This document shows positions 1 to 8,526 of a stretch of DNA of 64,000 nt, in pieces. A program made the position numbers and the translations under genes. Within the stretch, counting starts at the first letter, position 1, and the number at the start of each line of letters is the position of its first letter. A model generated the notes under the pieces. It did no database searches. It saw only the letters and a program-made list of their open reading frames with translations, and was not told where the DNA came from. Origin of the DNA: Saccharofermentans sp. (GTDB lineage: Bacteria; Bacillota; Clostridia; Saccharofermentanales; Saccharofermentanaceae); the NCBI GenBank assembly GCA_024403695.1, contig JAKSRI010000003.1:87928-151927 (forward strand), in the 5' to 3' direction.

Positions 1-1533
1 TTGAGAGTTATAATCCTCAGCCTCACCATAGTAGGCAGACATATTAGATACACCAGCGGACAAAATTGGCGCCATAGCTACCACTTCAAATGCAATCATG
101 ATACAAAGAATAATGTCGAGAATCTTATTCATATTCTCAATCTGTTTGGGCCACTTAGTGCGCTTCATACCAATGAATATCAATGCCAATGCACCCAGGA
201 AGAAAAGATTAAAAAGGAACACTGCATCTCTTTTCTGCATTAATCCAAAGCTCTGCGCTACAAAAAGCATGGCATAAGTAACTACAAGTGCTTTGCCAAT
301 ATCACGATTTGTAACGTCTTTAATTTTCTCGAATACCTTGTAAGCAATTACCATAAATAACGGCATAAACACAAATGACTCACGATGCTGAAACCAGTTT
401 GGGTCATCAAAAACCTGCCATGCTTTGTCAATCAGTATCACGCTAATAGACAAATAAACCAAAGCAAGACAAATGCCATGAGCCTTACGCTCTTTTCCCT
501 TGAAAACGTCACTTACAAAATAAATCACGCACAGGAATGTAACCATTAAGCTGACAAAAATAAGTGGAAGGTTAGCAGGCAATACATCACCATACTCACC
601 TGGATAACCAAGGAAAAACTGATCAAGAAGATCAACAGCTGAATAATGAACGAGTTTTACCGTCTCAGAAGTTGTGCTAGTAGGATCGCCATTGGCAAGT
701 GTATCTATACCAACTGGAATCAAAATAATACATAGCGTTAATGCACAAAATACAGCAGCAGAAATGAACTTGGCAAGTATAGTCTTTGCTTCCTTACGAT
801 TTGAGAACTTACCTTCAACAATCATTCTCACAATAAGATAGAAGAAAGAGAAGCCACCTACCATGTAAGCGATGTAATAGTTGGAAAGGAACAGGATAAT
901 AAGAACAGGAATAATTCTTGTAACCTTCTTATCCTTCATGAATTTCTCGATAGAATAAAGAAGAAGTGGTAGCAATGCATATCCATCAAGCCACATAATC
1001 TGGAACATAAATACCATTATGTAGGATGAGAATGCGTACATAATACCAAAAAGGATTGGCCAATTTGACTTCTTATCAGTGCTTCGCTCATGAATGAACA
1101 AAGTCATAAACGATGCAGACAATGCCATTTTAATAGCCACAAGAGTCATAATAAACTCATTAACCTGTGTTTCTTTATAAAAGAAAACAAGGAAATTCAG
1201 TGGGCTAGAGAGATAATATCCAAATGTTCCCATCATATTCTTTCCTGCACCAAGGCCAAATGAATATGTAAAAGATGAGAAAAAATGAGACCAATCAAGG
1301 CCTAATAAATGCCTCTTATACAAAAATAAGAAAGGTGCATACTGTGCTTCCAAGTCGCAAACAATAAAAGTATATTTTCCAAAAGGATACTTTCCGCTAA
1401 CGAGCAATTCTAGAAAGAAAAAAACTAATGTCAGCACTGCAGCAATTATTGCCTGAGGTGCATAGGACTGACCTCTAACTTTTAAACTCACAGCTTTCTT
1501 ATCTCTAACAGAAAGACTTTTAACTTCCTTCAT
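1..1533 (-). CDS. YfhO-family polytopic membrane protein (C-terminus beyond window)
   Basis: The first 511 codons of a multi-pass membrane protein that runs off the left window edge; the YfhO family is usually about 850-900 residues, so the C-terminal part is missing here. The start is the ATG at 1533, preceded by a GGAG Shine-Dalgarno. The first membrane helix is near residues 29-46, followed by an extracytoplasmic stretch with the acidic-aromatic motif DLEAQYAPF and then GKNMMGTFGYYLSSPLN, both typical of YfhO. YfhO proteins are GT-C-like enzymes; in Bacillus YfhO works with CsbB to transfer a sugar from undecaprenyl phosphate to lipoteichoic acid outside the membrane. The divergent neighbour is a CsbB-like GT2, which supports the same role. 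The acceptor polymer here is not known. Confidence 0.8.
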   Translation of the reverse strand, partial: MKEVKSLSVRDKKAVSLKVRGQSYAPQAIIAAVLTLVFFFLELLVSGKYPFGKYTFIVCDLEAQYAPFLFLYKRHLLGLDWSHFFSSFTYSFGLGAGKNMMGTFGYYLSSPLNFLVFFYKETQVNEFIMTLVAIKMALSASFMTLFIHERSTDKKSNWPILFGIMYAFSSYIMVFMFQIMWLDGYALLPLLLYSIEKFMKDKKVTRIIPVLIILFLSNYYIAYMVGGFSFFYLIVRMIVEGKFSNRKEAKTILAKFISAAVFCALTLCIILIPVGIDTLANGDPTSTTSETVKLVHYSAVDLLDQFFLGYPGEYGDVLPANLPLIFVSLMVTFLCVIYFVSDVFKGKERKAHGICLALVYLSISVILIDKAWQVFDDPNWFQHRESFVFMPLFMVIAYKVFEKIKDVTNRDIGKALVVTYAMLFVAQSFGLMQKRDAVFLFNLFFLGALALIFIGMKRTKWPKQIENMNKILDIILCIMIAFEVVAMAPILSAGVSNMSAYYGEAEDYNSQ

Positions 1534-1580
1534 AACATATCTCCGCTAGAATACTATATTTATTATTATTATTGGCTTTA

Positions 1581-1589
1581 TGCTATAAT
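1581..1589 (+). promoter_or_regulatory. Extended -10 promoter for the CsbB-like gene
   Basis: TGCTATAAT is a perfect extended -10 element (TGn plus TATAAT) 48 bases before the GT2 start codon. No good -35 hexamer is visible, as is usual for extended -10 promoters. The gene's ribosome-binding site is the TGGAGAAG just before the ATG at 1637. Confidence 0.55.
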
Positions 1590-1636
1590 AGAATTCACAA
1601 AATATCAAACTAAACACCCATTTCTGGAGAAGAAAC

Positions 1637-2584
1637 ATGTTAATTAGCCTTATTGTTCCATGTTATAACGAAGAAGAGTCTCTTCCTATTCTCTACAAAG
1701 CAATATGTGATGTAAGAGATAATCAGAGCAAGAATGAATTCGAGTTCATTTTTGTAAATGATGGAAGCAAAGATAAAACAGCTGACGTCATTAGAGATTT
1801 GGCTAGAAAAGACAGCTGTGTAAAATACGTTATCTTCTCCCGTAATTTTGGCAAAGAGGCAGCCATGTATGCAGGACTCGAGAAGGCAAAAGGTGATTAT
1901 GTTGCTATTTTGGATGCTGATATGCAGGATCCACCTTCCCTTATTCCAGAAATGATTGAGAAGTTGGATAATGACGAAGCTGATATCGTGGCAGCCAGAA
2001 GAGTAACACGTGAAGGCGAGCCTAAGATTAGAAGTTTCTTCGCCAGAACTTTTTATAAGCTTATCAACAAGATGTGCGAAGTTGAAATTGCAGATGGTGC
2101 CAGAGATTTCAGACTGATGAAGCGTAAGGTGGTTGATGCCATCCTCAGTGTAAGCGAGCGTCAAAGATTCTCCAAGGGTATCTTTGCATGGGTTGGATTC
2201 AGAACACTCTGGCTCGAGCATCAGAATGTTGAAAGAGTTGCCGGTGAGACAAAATGGAGTTTTTGGAAACTTTTTAAATACGCTATTGACGGCATCGTAT
2301 CATTTACAACTGCACCACTTCGTCTGGCTACATTATGTGGATTTGCATCTGCATTCACAGCATTTGTATATATGGTTTACTACTTCATAAGAGCAATTAT
2401 CCTGCAGATTTATAACGATGTTCCAGGATACCCTTCTCTCCTTTGTATTCTCCTGTTTATTGGAGGCCTTATTCTTATGGCTCTTGGCGTACTTGGAGAG
2501 TATATCGGAAGAACATTTATCGAAGTTAAGAATCGTCCTATTTATATCAAGGCAGAGGACGATCAGGACTTACCAAATACCTGA
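1637..2584 (+). CDS. csbB: GT2 polyprenyl-phosphate glycosyltransferase, CsbB/GtrB type
   Basis: A 315-residue family 2 glycosyltransferase that should load a sugar from a nucleotide donor onto undecaprenyl phosphate at the inner membrane face. The GT-A domain fills residues 1-220, with VPCYNEE at the N-terminus, NDGS at 41-44, the metal-binding DAD at 93-95 followed by MQDPP, and QRFSKGIFAWVGF near 176-188. Two C-terminal membrane helices (about 229-252 and 266-292) end in GEYIGRTFIEVKNRP, as in GtrB, DPM1-like and CsbB proteins. CsbB pairs with YfhO in Bacillus, and a yfhO-type gene is divergent here. Its 3' end overlaps the convergent membrane-protein gene by 22 bases. The exact sugar cannot be read from sequence. 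Confidence 0.85.
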   Translation: MLISLIVPCYNEEESLPILYKAICDVRDNQSKNEFEFIFVNDGSKDKTADVIRDLARKDSCVKYVIFSRNFGKEAAMYAGLEKAKGDYVAILDADMQDPPSLIPEMIEKLDNDEADIVAARRVTREGEPKIRSFFARTFYKLINKMCEVEIADGARDFRLMKRKVVDAILSVSERQRFSKGIFAWVGFRTLWLEHQNVERVAGETKWSFWKLFKYAIDGIVSFTTAPLRLATLCGFASAFTAFVYMVYYFIRAIILQIYNDVPGYPSLLCILLFIGGLILMALGVLGEYIGRTFIEVKNRPIYIKAEDDQDLPNT

Positions 2585-4167
2585 TAGAACAATTTATCCT
2601 CATATTCAAACACGAAGAACTGACGTTCTGTAACCTCAGTGTACTCTTCGTTTACAATATTTCCGAAGGAAACAATCTCATCTTGTGGCTGAACAGATGT
2701 ATCCGTACCATTATAGATTTCTCTTGTGGCACCAATTTCTGTAGTCATAAAGAAAAATGGTGTAATAGCCATCACAAACACAATTCCAAAGAAACCTAAT
2801 GCCTTAAAGTCGTTATTCTTACCACGTTTCTTAAATCTGTCATTAACTGAGTCAAAACGAGAAAGTACTAAAACAAATATAACAACCATTGGTGGAAGTG
2901 TTCCTCTCATAAGAAGGTCATTAGCCTCACTCATCTTATAGATTGGGAACACAATCAAAGTGATGAGTGCCACCCAGTAAAGTGGATTCTTACTGTTATC
3001 CTTGTAGATAATGATTGCCCAGATTCCGAATTCTACCAGCACATAACCTACATATGCCAGTAACAGATGGCCTGGTGTATCAAAATACTTCCATATAAAG
3101 CCCTTAATGGCTGTCGCCTTACCATTAGCAGTATAGAACAGAGCAAACACAGCCAGAACAATTACCGGAATTACAAGATTTCCATAGGATACGATGTTTT
3201 TGAAGTTGTATTTACCCTTAGCATCCTTCCACTTTGATGCGAGCAACTCATAAATTGCGATTGGGAAAATACCAATTGTCGCCCATGGAGAATAACAGAA
3301 CATCAGCGAAGCAGTCGTTCCGACATGTCGATTATTACGTGAATCAATCAAGAGCAATGTGATAAGCCAGCCAGGAATACACTGATGAAATGTGTTCATT
3401 GTCTGATAGAAATTACCATGAATCCACATTTCAGTATTCCAACCTTCCCAGGTAGAATAACTATTCATTATGCTTGTCTGAATGTAATAAGGAACAATAT
3501 CAAAACCGCCAAAGAATATGAACAATGCTGCGGCAGAAAAAGATGCTCTCTTCTGTGTAAAACAGATTAAAATCATGATCAGATAAAGTCCTAGCGCAGA
3601 CCAAACTACTAGGGCAGCTCTAGCAGCTACAATGCCAAATCCCTTACCGACTAATGCAGGCACCAGCCAGAAAGTAAAATAATATGCAAATGTTGCCTTA
3701 CCTTCAGGAAGACTGCTGCTAACCAATGGATTCATCTGAGTGGACATATCATAAACAACCGGCCACTTATAGTTTACTAGGTCATTAAGTACCGCTGCTC
3801 TAACAGTATGGTCAGCAGACGCCCAAGCGAACTCACCAATACCAGACATAAAAGCCCAAAGACATGCGATTATTCCCATTATTACAAGTAAAAATGGACT
3901 TATTCTAATCTCATTAGACTTGTCACTTAACTTTACATAATCATTCTTACCTTGATCTTTGATAGCAAGAACAACGGCGACAATCAATGCACCAGAGAAC
4001 ACTATAGCCCAGCCAATCTTAAGCCAGAAAATAAAAAAGATAAGCACTGGAAGTGAGAGATAAATAATAGATGTAGCAAAAAAACTACTGTACTTAATTT
4101 CTACAGTTATAGGCTCTTTCTTTACCTCTTCAACTATTTCTTCTTGTTTAATCTCAAGTTCTGACAT
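2563..4167 (-). CDS. Polytopic membrane protein, paralogue 1 of a tandem pair
   Basis: A 534-residue protein with roughly a dozen hydrophobic segments after a charged 25-residue N-terminus. I do not recognise the family. It is a clear paralogue of the upstream gene: both have the segment DLVNYKWPV-YD-STQ-NP, then FAYYFTFW-VPA, a QCIPGWL/QCIPCWL motif, YSPWATIG, and a matching hydrophilic tail of the form EEY...E-QF-V-EYE---FY. A conserved (A/T)DH between early helices resembles acidic/His loops of GT-C membrane glycosyltransferases, but that link is only inference. The ATG overlaps the stop of the upstream paralogue in TGATG, which implies coupled translation. Next to CsbB/YfhO genes, a role in envelope polymer or glycolipid modification is plausible. 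Confidence 0.7.
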   Translation of the reverse strand: MSELEIKQEEIVEEVKKEPITVEIKYSSFFATSIIYLSLPVLIFFIFWLKIGWAIVFSGALIVAVVLAIKDQGKNDYVKLSDKSNEIRISPFLLVIMGIIACLWAFMSGIGEFAWASADHTVRAAVLNDLVNYKWPVVYDMSTQMNPLVSSSLPEGKATFAYYFTFWLVPALVGKGFGIVAARAALVVWSALGLYLIMILICFTQKRASFSAAALFIFFGGFDIVPYYIQTSIMNSYSTWEGWNTEMWIHGNFYQTMNTFHQCIPGWLITLLLIDSRNNRHVGTTASLMFCYSPWATIGIFPIAIYELLASKWKDAKGKYNFKNIVSYGNLVIPVIVLAVFALFYTANGKATAIKGFIWKYFDTPGHLLLAYVGYVLVEFGIWAIIIYKDNSKNPLYWVALITLIVFPIYKMSEANDLLMRGTLPPMVVIFVLVLSRFDSVNDRFKKRGKNNDFKALGFFGIVFVMAITPFFFMTTEIGATREIYNGTDTSVQPQDEIVSFGNIVNEEYTEVTERQFFVFEYEDKLFYQVFGKS

Positions 4168-5747
4168 CAGACTCTCCTGCTCATATACTTATAGAAAAAT
4201 GAATTCTCATACTCATAAACATAGAACTGCTCATCAATTAGATCTATGTATTCTTCATCTTTAACATCACCTAATGAATAAATATCTTCATTATATCGCT
4301 CACTGCCATCAAATGTGCTGGTAATTACAATTAACAACATCTGAAAAGCTACAAAAGACATAGTAATTATAATCAGAACCGCACCCACAAACTTTAGTGA
4401 CTGGGATGTTGTTTTGCTCTTGTTGTCCTTGCCCTTGCTTTCGGAAACCACCCTAGCAATAACGTCCGCGAGCATTATTGTGAACACAAAGAACTCTGGC
4501 ATAGAACCTCTCATAGTAAAGTCATTTTGACCAGAAATCTTGTAGAAAGGCATCACCAGAAGGGTTCCGACCACAACCCAGAAAATAGGCTTTCTGCCAT
4601 AATCCTTGCCGAGCAGGAGCACGAAAGGCACCACCTCGACAACGACCACGAAAAGGTACCCTAGGATAAACTTTCCTGCGCCGCCATAAAAATTCCAGGT
4701 AAGACCTGACACCGAAGTCGCATTACTGTTTGCCATATACATTGGAGCGAATATGGCAAGCATAAGCACTGCAGGAACAATATTAAGTGGACTAAGAATA
4801 TTCTTAATATTTGTCTTGCGGTCAGAAATCACTTCCTTACGAATGAGATAGTAAACCGCAAGTGGGACCATACCTATTGTTGCCCATGGAGAGTAGGCGA
4901 AAGTCACTGCACCAATAAGGCCGATACTTCTGTTATTACAGGTTAGCATCAGAAGCACAACAACAAGCCAGCATGGAATACACTGATTAAATACATTAAG
5001 TAGGTTGTTTATATTGCTTATATAAACAATATGTTCTGTATATCCTTCCAGCCACATCCATTCCTGTGTTCCATGGGACTGAAAGTAGAAATAAGGAATA
5101 ATATCCAATCCAGAGACAAAGATATAAGTAAAAATCACCGCATAAGATGACTTCTTAATTATCAAGGCCATTCCTATCAGAGTAAGGGCGATACCAATAG
5201 CGGACCATATTACGAGCACAATGTTTCCTACTCCAAAGCCAAACAGCTTCCCAAATACAGCTGGCACCATCCAAAACGTAAAATAATAAGCAAAACCGAC
5301 CTTTGTGTCAGGAAGTATGGCATTAACAACTGGATTACTCTGTGTAGACAGATCATAAATAACAGGCCATTTATAATTAACAAGGTCTCTGAAAATAGCT
5401 CTTCTATAAGCGTGATCAGTAGTTCCCCATACATATTCGCCAATATTACTGATGACAGTTAACAAGACGGAAACAATCACAATAGTTACAAGAAAAACTA
5501 TTGATACTTCTATCCCTTTATTGTCAGAAAGCGCTTTGTTTGCAGTCTTATCACAGTCTCTGGCAAAGAGAACCATAGAGCCTAACAAAAGCAGACTAGC
5601 AGGAATCGCTATAGGAAGTCTGAGCCATCCCAACAGGAAAACAATGACCGGGAGCACAAGGTAAGAAAGCGCCACAACCGAGAACGCCTTATTAGATACG
5701 AATATCTTCCCCTTATTGTCGTTATTAAGACTTGTTACTTCCTTCAT
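4167..5747 (-). CDS. Polytopic membrane protein, paralogue 2 of a tandem pair
   Basis: A 526-residue multi-pass membrane protein and the first gene of a two-gene unit with its paralogue. Family not recognised. The shared motifs are TDHAYRRAIFRDLVNYKWPV, FAYYFTFWMVPA, NQCIPCWL and YSPWATIG, plus the C-terminal tail EEYIDLIDEQFYVYEYEN. The N-terminus MKEVTSL resembles the MKEVKSL start of the YfhO-type protein at the window edge, although the rest differs. The stop overlaps the next ATG by one base. The gene is moderately AT-rich. GT-C-like glycosyltransferase or lipid-linked sugar flippase are both possible; neither is proven by a motif I can name. Confidence 0.7.
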   Translation of the reverse strand: MKEVTSLNNDNKGKIFVSNKAFSVVALSYLVLPVIVFLLGWLRLPIAIPASLLLLGSMVLFARDCDKTANKALSDNKGIEVSIVFLVTIVIVSVLLTVISNIGEYVWGTTDHAYRRAIFRDLVNYKWPVIYDLSTQSNPVVNAILPDTKVGFAYYFTFWMVPAVFGKLFGFGVGNIVLVIWSAIGIALTLIGMALIIKKSSYAVIFTYIFVSGLDIIPYFYFQSHGTQEWMWLEGYTEHIVYISNINNLLNVFNQCIPCWLVVVLLMLTCNNRSIGLIGAVTFAYSPWATIGMVPLAVYYLIRKEVISDRKTNIKNILSPLNIVPAVLMLAIFAPMYMANSNATSVSGLTWNFYGGAGKFILGYLFVVVVEVVPFVLLLGKDYGRKPIFWVVVGTLLVMPFYKISGQNDFTMRGSMPEFFVFTIMLADVIARVVSESKGKDNKSKTTSQSLKFVGAVLIIITMSFVAFQMLLIVITSTFDGSERYNEDIYSLGDVKDEEYIDLIDEQFYVYEYENSFFYKYMSRRV

Positions 5748-5845
5748 ATATTCCCTTAAATATAAGCAATTAATATAAAAACTATTTTATATACAGGATT
5801 GCATTTTTACAACACAGACCATGAATCGGTGATTTATTGCAAAAT

Positions 5846-5871
5846 AAGAGACGATGTCTCCACCGTCTCTT
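5846..5871 (-). terminator. Rho-independent terminator after the EIIC operon
   Basis: An 8-bp perfect stem, AAGAGACG/CGTCTCTT with a 10-base loop, lies just downstream of the EIIC stop codon. On the minus strand it is followed by a short ATTTT tract. It ends the PHP-cupin-EIIC transcript. Confidence 0.6.
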
Positions 5872-5898
5872 AATAGTTTAAAAATGTTATCCAAATAA

Positions 5899-6978
5899 TT
5901 AGCTATCAAGCTTAAGGTCGCCTGCTTTAATCCAGCCAATCTTTCTCATAAGTTCAGAAAGTCCAAGGCAGATAGCTGCAGGAAGAATGAAATACATAAC
6001 AATAATCTCAGCAAGAACAACACCTGCAGAAGTAGTTTCTACCATTGTTGTGAAAGTAGAGATAGGACCAACAAGTCCTGCTGTTCCCATTCCTGAACCA
6101 ACTGCGTTACTCTCCATATGAAGAACCATTGTAGAAATAGGACCAAGAATTGCAGAAGAAACAATTGCTGGAAGCCATACTCTAGGGTTACGGATGATGT
6201 TAGGCATCTGAAGCATTGAAGTACCAAGACCCTGAGCAAGAAGTCCATTTACTTTATTCTCACGGTAAGAAATAACTGCAAATCCAATCATATTGCAGCA
6301 GCATCCGATTGTAGCTGCACCAGCTGTAATACCACCGAGCTGAAGTGCAATTCCGATTGCTGCAGAAGAGATAGGAAGTGTGAGGAAGATACCCATAAGA
6401 ACACTAACAATAATACCCATAAGAAGTGGCTGCTGCTCTGTTCCCCAGTTAATCATACCTCCGAGCCATGTCATAAAAGTAGAGATATATGGTCCGAAGA
6501 AGATACCAACAATACTTCCAGGAATGATTGTGCAAAGAGGTGTAACAATAATATCAACAGGTGTCTTACCCGATACGAGATGTCCGATCCAAATACCGAT
6601 AAGAGCTGCAACAAACGCACCAAGAGGCTCTCCAGGACCTGCAGCAGCAAAACCAGCTGTACCTTCAGCAAATGCAGCAAACTGTGCTGCCTGAGCGCCA
6701 ACTGTACCACAAACAGCTGCAGAAATTGCAACAAGTGGCTTCTCCTTAAACTTAATTGCAACACCGAGTCCAATGCCAGCGCCCATGAGAGCCTTTGCTA
6801 CTGCACCCATAAACTTAAGATAGTTACCAACTACACCTGGAATATATCCACCAATAGTAGCAACGATTGTACCAATGATAAGTGTGCAGAAAAGACCTGT
6901 AGCCATTCCTGACAATCCATCGATGAAAATCTTATTCATCAACTGCTTAAACTTGTTATCCTTTTTATTGTCTGCCAT
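5899..6978 (-). CDS. PTS EIIC-type sugar transporter (PTS_EIIC_2 family)
   Basis: A 359-residue, Gly/Ala-rich integral membrane protein of the EIIC-like family usually annotated as PTS sugar transporter subunit IIC (PF13303 type). After a lysine-rich N-terminus come repeated hydrophobic segments such as GMATGLFCTLIIGTIVATIG and GAGIGLGVAIKFKEKPLVAI, and a cysteine-rich GCCCNMIGF segment in the second half. There is no EIIA or EIIB domain here or in the adjacent genes, so phosphorylation would have to come from elsewhere or the protein works as a plain carrier. It is the last gene of an operon with a PHP phosphoesterase and a cupin, 19 bases after the cupin. The substrate is unknown. Confidence 0.8.
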   Translation of the reverse strand: MADNKKDNKFKQLMNKIFIDGLSGMATGLFCTLIIGTIVATIGGYIPGVVGNYLKFMGAVAKALMGAGIGLGVAIKFKEKPLVAISAAVCGTVGAQAAQFAAFAEGTAGFAAAGPGEPLGAFVAALIGIWIGHLVSGKTPVDIIVTPLCTIIPGSIVGIFFGPYISTFMTWLGGMINWGTEQQPLLMGIIVSVLMGIFLTLPISSAAIGIALQLGGITAGAATIGCCCNMIGFAVISYRENKVNGLLAQGLGTSMLQMPNIIRNPRVWLPAIVSSAILGPISTMVLHMESNAVGSGMGTAGLVGPISTFTTMVETTSAGVVLAEIIVMYFILPAAICLGLSELMRKIGWIKAGDLKLDS

Positions 6979-6997
6979 GACTTAACCCTCCCAAAAA

Positions 6998-7336
6998 TTA
7001 GCCTGCAACAACAGCAAAAAATATAAGATCCTCGTCACCTGTGTTTACGAGACTGTGTGAAAATCCCTTTGGACAGTAGTGAGCCTCTCCTGGATTAACA
7101 GGAATAGCTTCCTCACCCTTCTCCTTGTCCCCAATACAGGTGCCGTGACCACTCAAAATATAAATAATCTCGCAGTTATCCTCATGCTTGTGATAACCAA
7201 TAGATGCGCCAGGAACTAATCTTCCGTGCATAATCTTATTTGACTCATGGTCAAACATCTTTACATCGTACTGCTTCTCTCCGCCTTTAAAATTAGGCAA
7301 AGCTTTCTCTTCCATATTGTTGAAATCGATGAGCAT
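6998..7336 (-). CDS. Small cupin-domain protein
   Basis: A 112-residue single-domain cupin. Motif 1 appears as GYHKHEDNCEIIYILSGHG (two His and a Glu as metal ligands) and motif 2 as AHYCPKGFSHSLVNTGDEDL (third His). Such proteins bind a metal and often act as sugar isomerases, lyases or ligand-binding regulators. It sits between a PHP phosphoesterase gene (11 bases upstream) and an EIIC gene (19 bases downstream) in one operon, which suggests work on the transported compound. The specific reaction cannot be read from the sequence. Confidence 0.8.
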   Translation of the reverse strand: MLIDFNNMEEKALPNFKGGEKQYDVKMFDHESNKIMHGRLVPGASIGYHKHEDNCEIIYILSGHGTCIGDKEKGEEAIPVNPGEAHYCPKGFSHSLVNTGDEDLIFFAVVAG

Positions 7337-7347
7337 AGTTAACCTCC

Positions 7348-8376
7348 TTAGTTAAAGTCATCTCGGTAAAAGGCGTGTGTATAAGCTTTTCCTCCACCGG
7401 CCTCGCTACTTCCCGTAATAGAGAAATACACATATGGTGCATCCTTTGGCACTGTGAAGTCAGCTGTCATGACACCTTTACCATCCTTATCATACACTAC
7501 TTTTGTAAATTTGGGAGTCATGTGCATAGTAATTCTTTTTGCATTTGTACATTCAATATGAACAACAGGCTTAAGTCCTGGTCTTATTTCGAGGTGTTTA
7601 ATAACTGGTCCAGTAGTTGCATAGAACTTTCCTTTTTCTAATGCATCTATTACATCCTTATATTTAAGGGAGTCTGCCATAACCATGGTCCACGCGCCAA
7701 AGGAGTCACAAAGCATGTCTCCGAAAGGCAGTTTGTTATGGTTATCATCAGCACCATGACAATAAAACTTCTTGCCATGACGCAAAAGAAAATCGTAAAC
7801 CGGCATATTCTCTGCGTAATCACTTGTGAGCATGGAGCCTGTGTTAAATACTTCCACACTCCAAATTCCATCAAGATGCTCCAGCTGAGCTGTCTCCTGC
7901 ATGGACCAGCATGGGTGATTAAGACTCACAAGATAGCCTGCTTTGTTGGCTTCATTAATGAACTCCTGAATATATGGAACAGAGAACTTACGTGGACCGA
8001 TTTTACCGACATGAGGAGCAACTACCGCCTTAGGAAGCGGCATATATTTGCAGAACAAAGGGTCATATGCAACTATCGCGTTGTTATCTGGATCCTTAGC
8101 AATAAGATTCAGGTGGATCTCTGCTGAATACTTATCGTAAACACAGAGTTTTGAAGGGCGAATATATGCCTCATAACCCGTAATCATAAGAAAATCTTTT
8201 GATGACAATTTCTTATGCACACAAGGGTACTCATGATCTGTAATAGCCAGTATTGAATAACCCTCTTTTTTGTAGGCTTCAACAAGCTCTTCAGGCGTTA
8301 ATTTTCCATCAGAATGAGTGCTATGAGAATGCAAATTTGCCTTATATTGTTTCTGGTCTCTAGAAATAAATATCAT
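7348..8376 (-). CDS. PHP-domain metal-dependent phosphoesterase
   Basis: A 342-residue protein with an N-terminal PHP domain: LHSHSTHSDGKLTPEEL (HxH and Asp), AITDHEYP (DH), LNHPCWS and HGADDNH supply the clustered His/Asp ligands of a metal-dependent phosphoesterase. The last 90 residues (from about GPVIKHLEIRPG) look like a small beta-rich domain. I chose the ATG at 8376 because AAGGA lies 8 bases before it; an upstream ATG at 8427 would add 17 residues but has no clear ribosome-binding site and lies before the domain. First gene of the PHP-cupin-EIIC operon and divergent from carB. Substrate unknown; PHP enzymes act on phospho-sugars, nucleic acids or oligonucleotides. Confidence 0.8.
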   Translation of the reverse strand: MIFISRDQKQYKANLHSHSTHSDGKLTPEELVEAYKKEGYSILAITDHEYPCVHKKLSSKDFLMITGYEAYIRPSKLCVYDKYSAEIHLNLIAKDPDNNAIVAYDPLFCKYMPLPKAVVAPHVGKIGPRKFSVPYIQEFINEANKAGYLVSLNHPCWSMQETAQLEHLDGIWSVEVFNTGSMLTSDYAENMPVYDFLLRHGKKFYCHGADDNHNKLPFGDMLCDSFGAWTMVMADSLKYKDVIDALEKGKFYATTGPVIKHLEIRPGLKPVVHIECTNAKRITMHMTPKFTKVVYDKDGKGVMTADFTVPKDAPYVYFSITGSSEAGGGKAYTHAFYRDDFN

Positions 8377-8526
8377 ACTGTTTTTCCTTATCATTTCATG
8401 TAAGCATTTGTAATAATAAAACCTCACTTTTTTTATTACAATATATTTACAAATAACGATTATACTTTTATATTATTAAACAATGTAATTGATTATACAT
8501 AATAAAAATTTCCGGGAGAAATACTT

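Noticed and set aside
1..243. An 80-codon plus-strand frame at the window start
   Set aside because: Antisense to the YfhO-type gene, with no start signal or recognisable domain.
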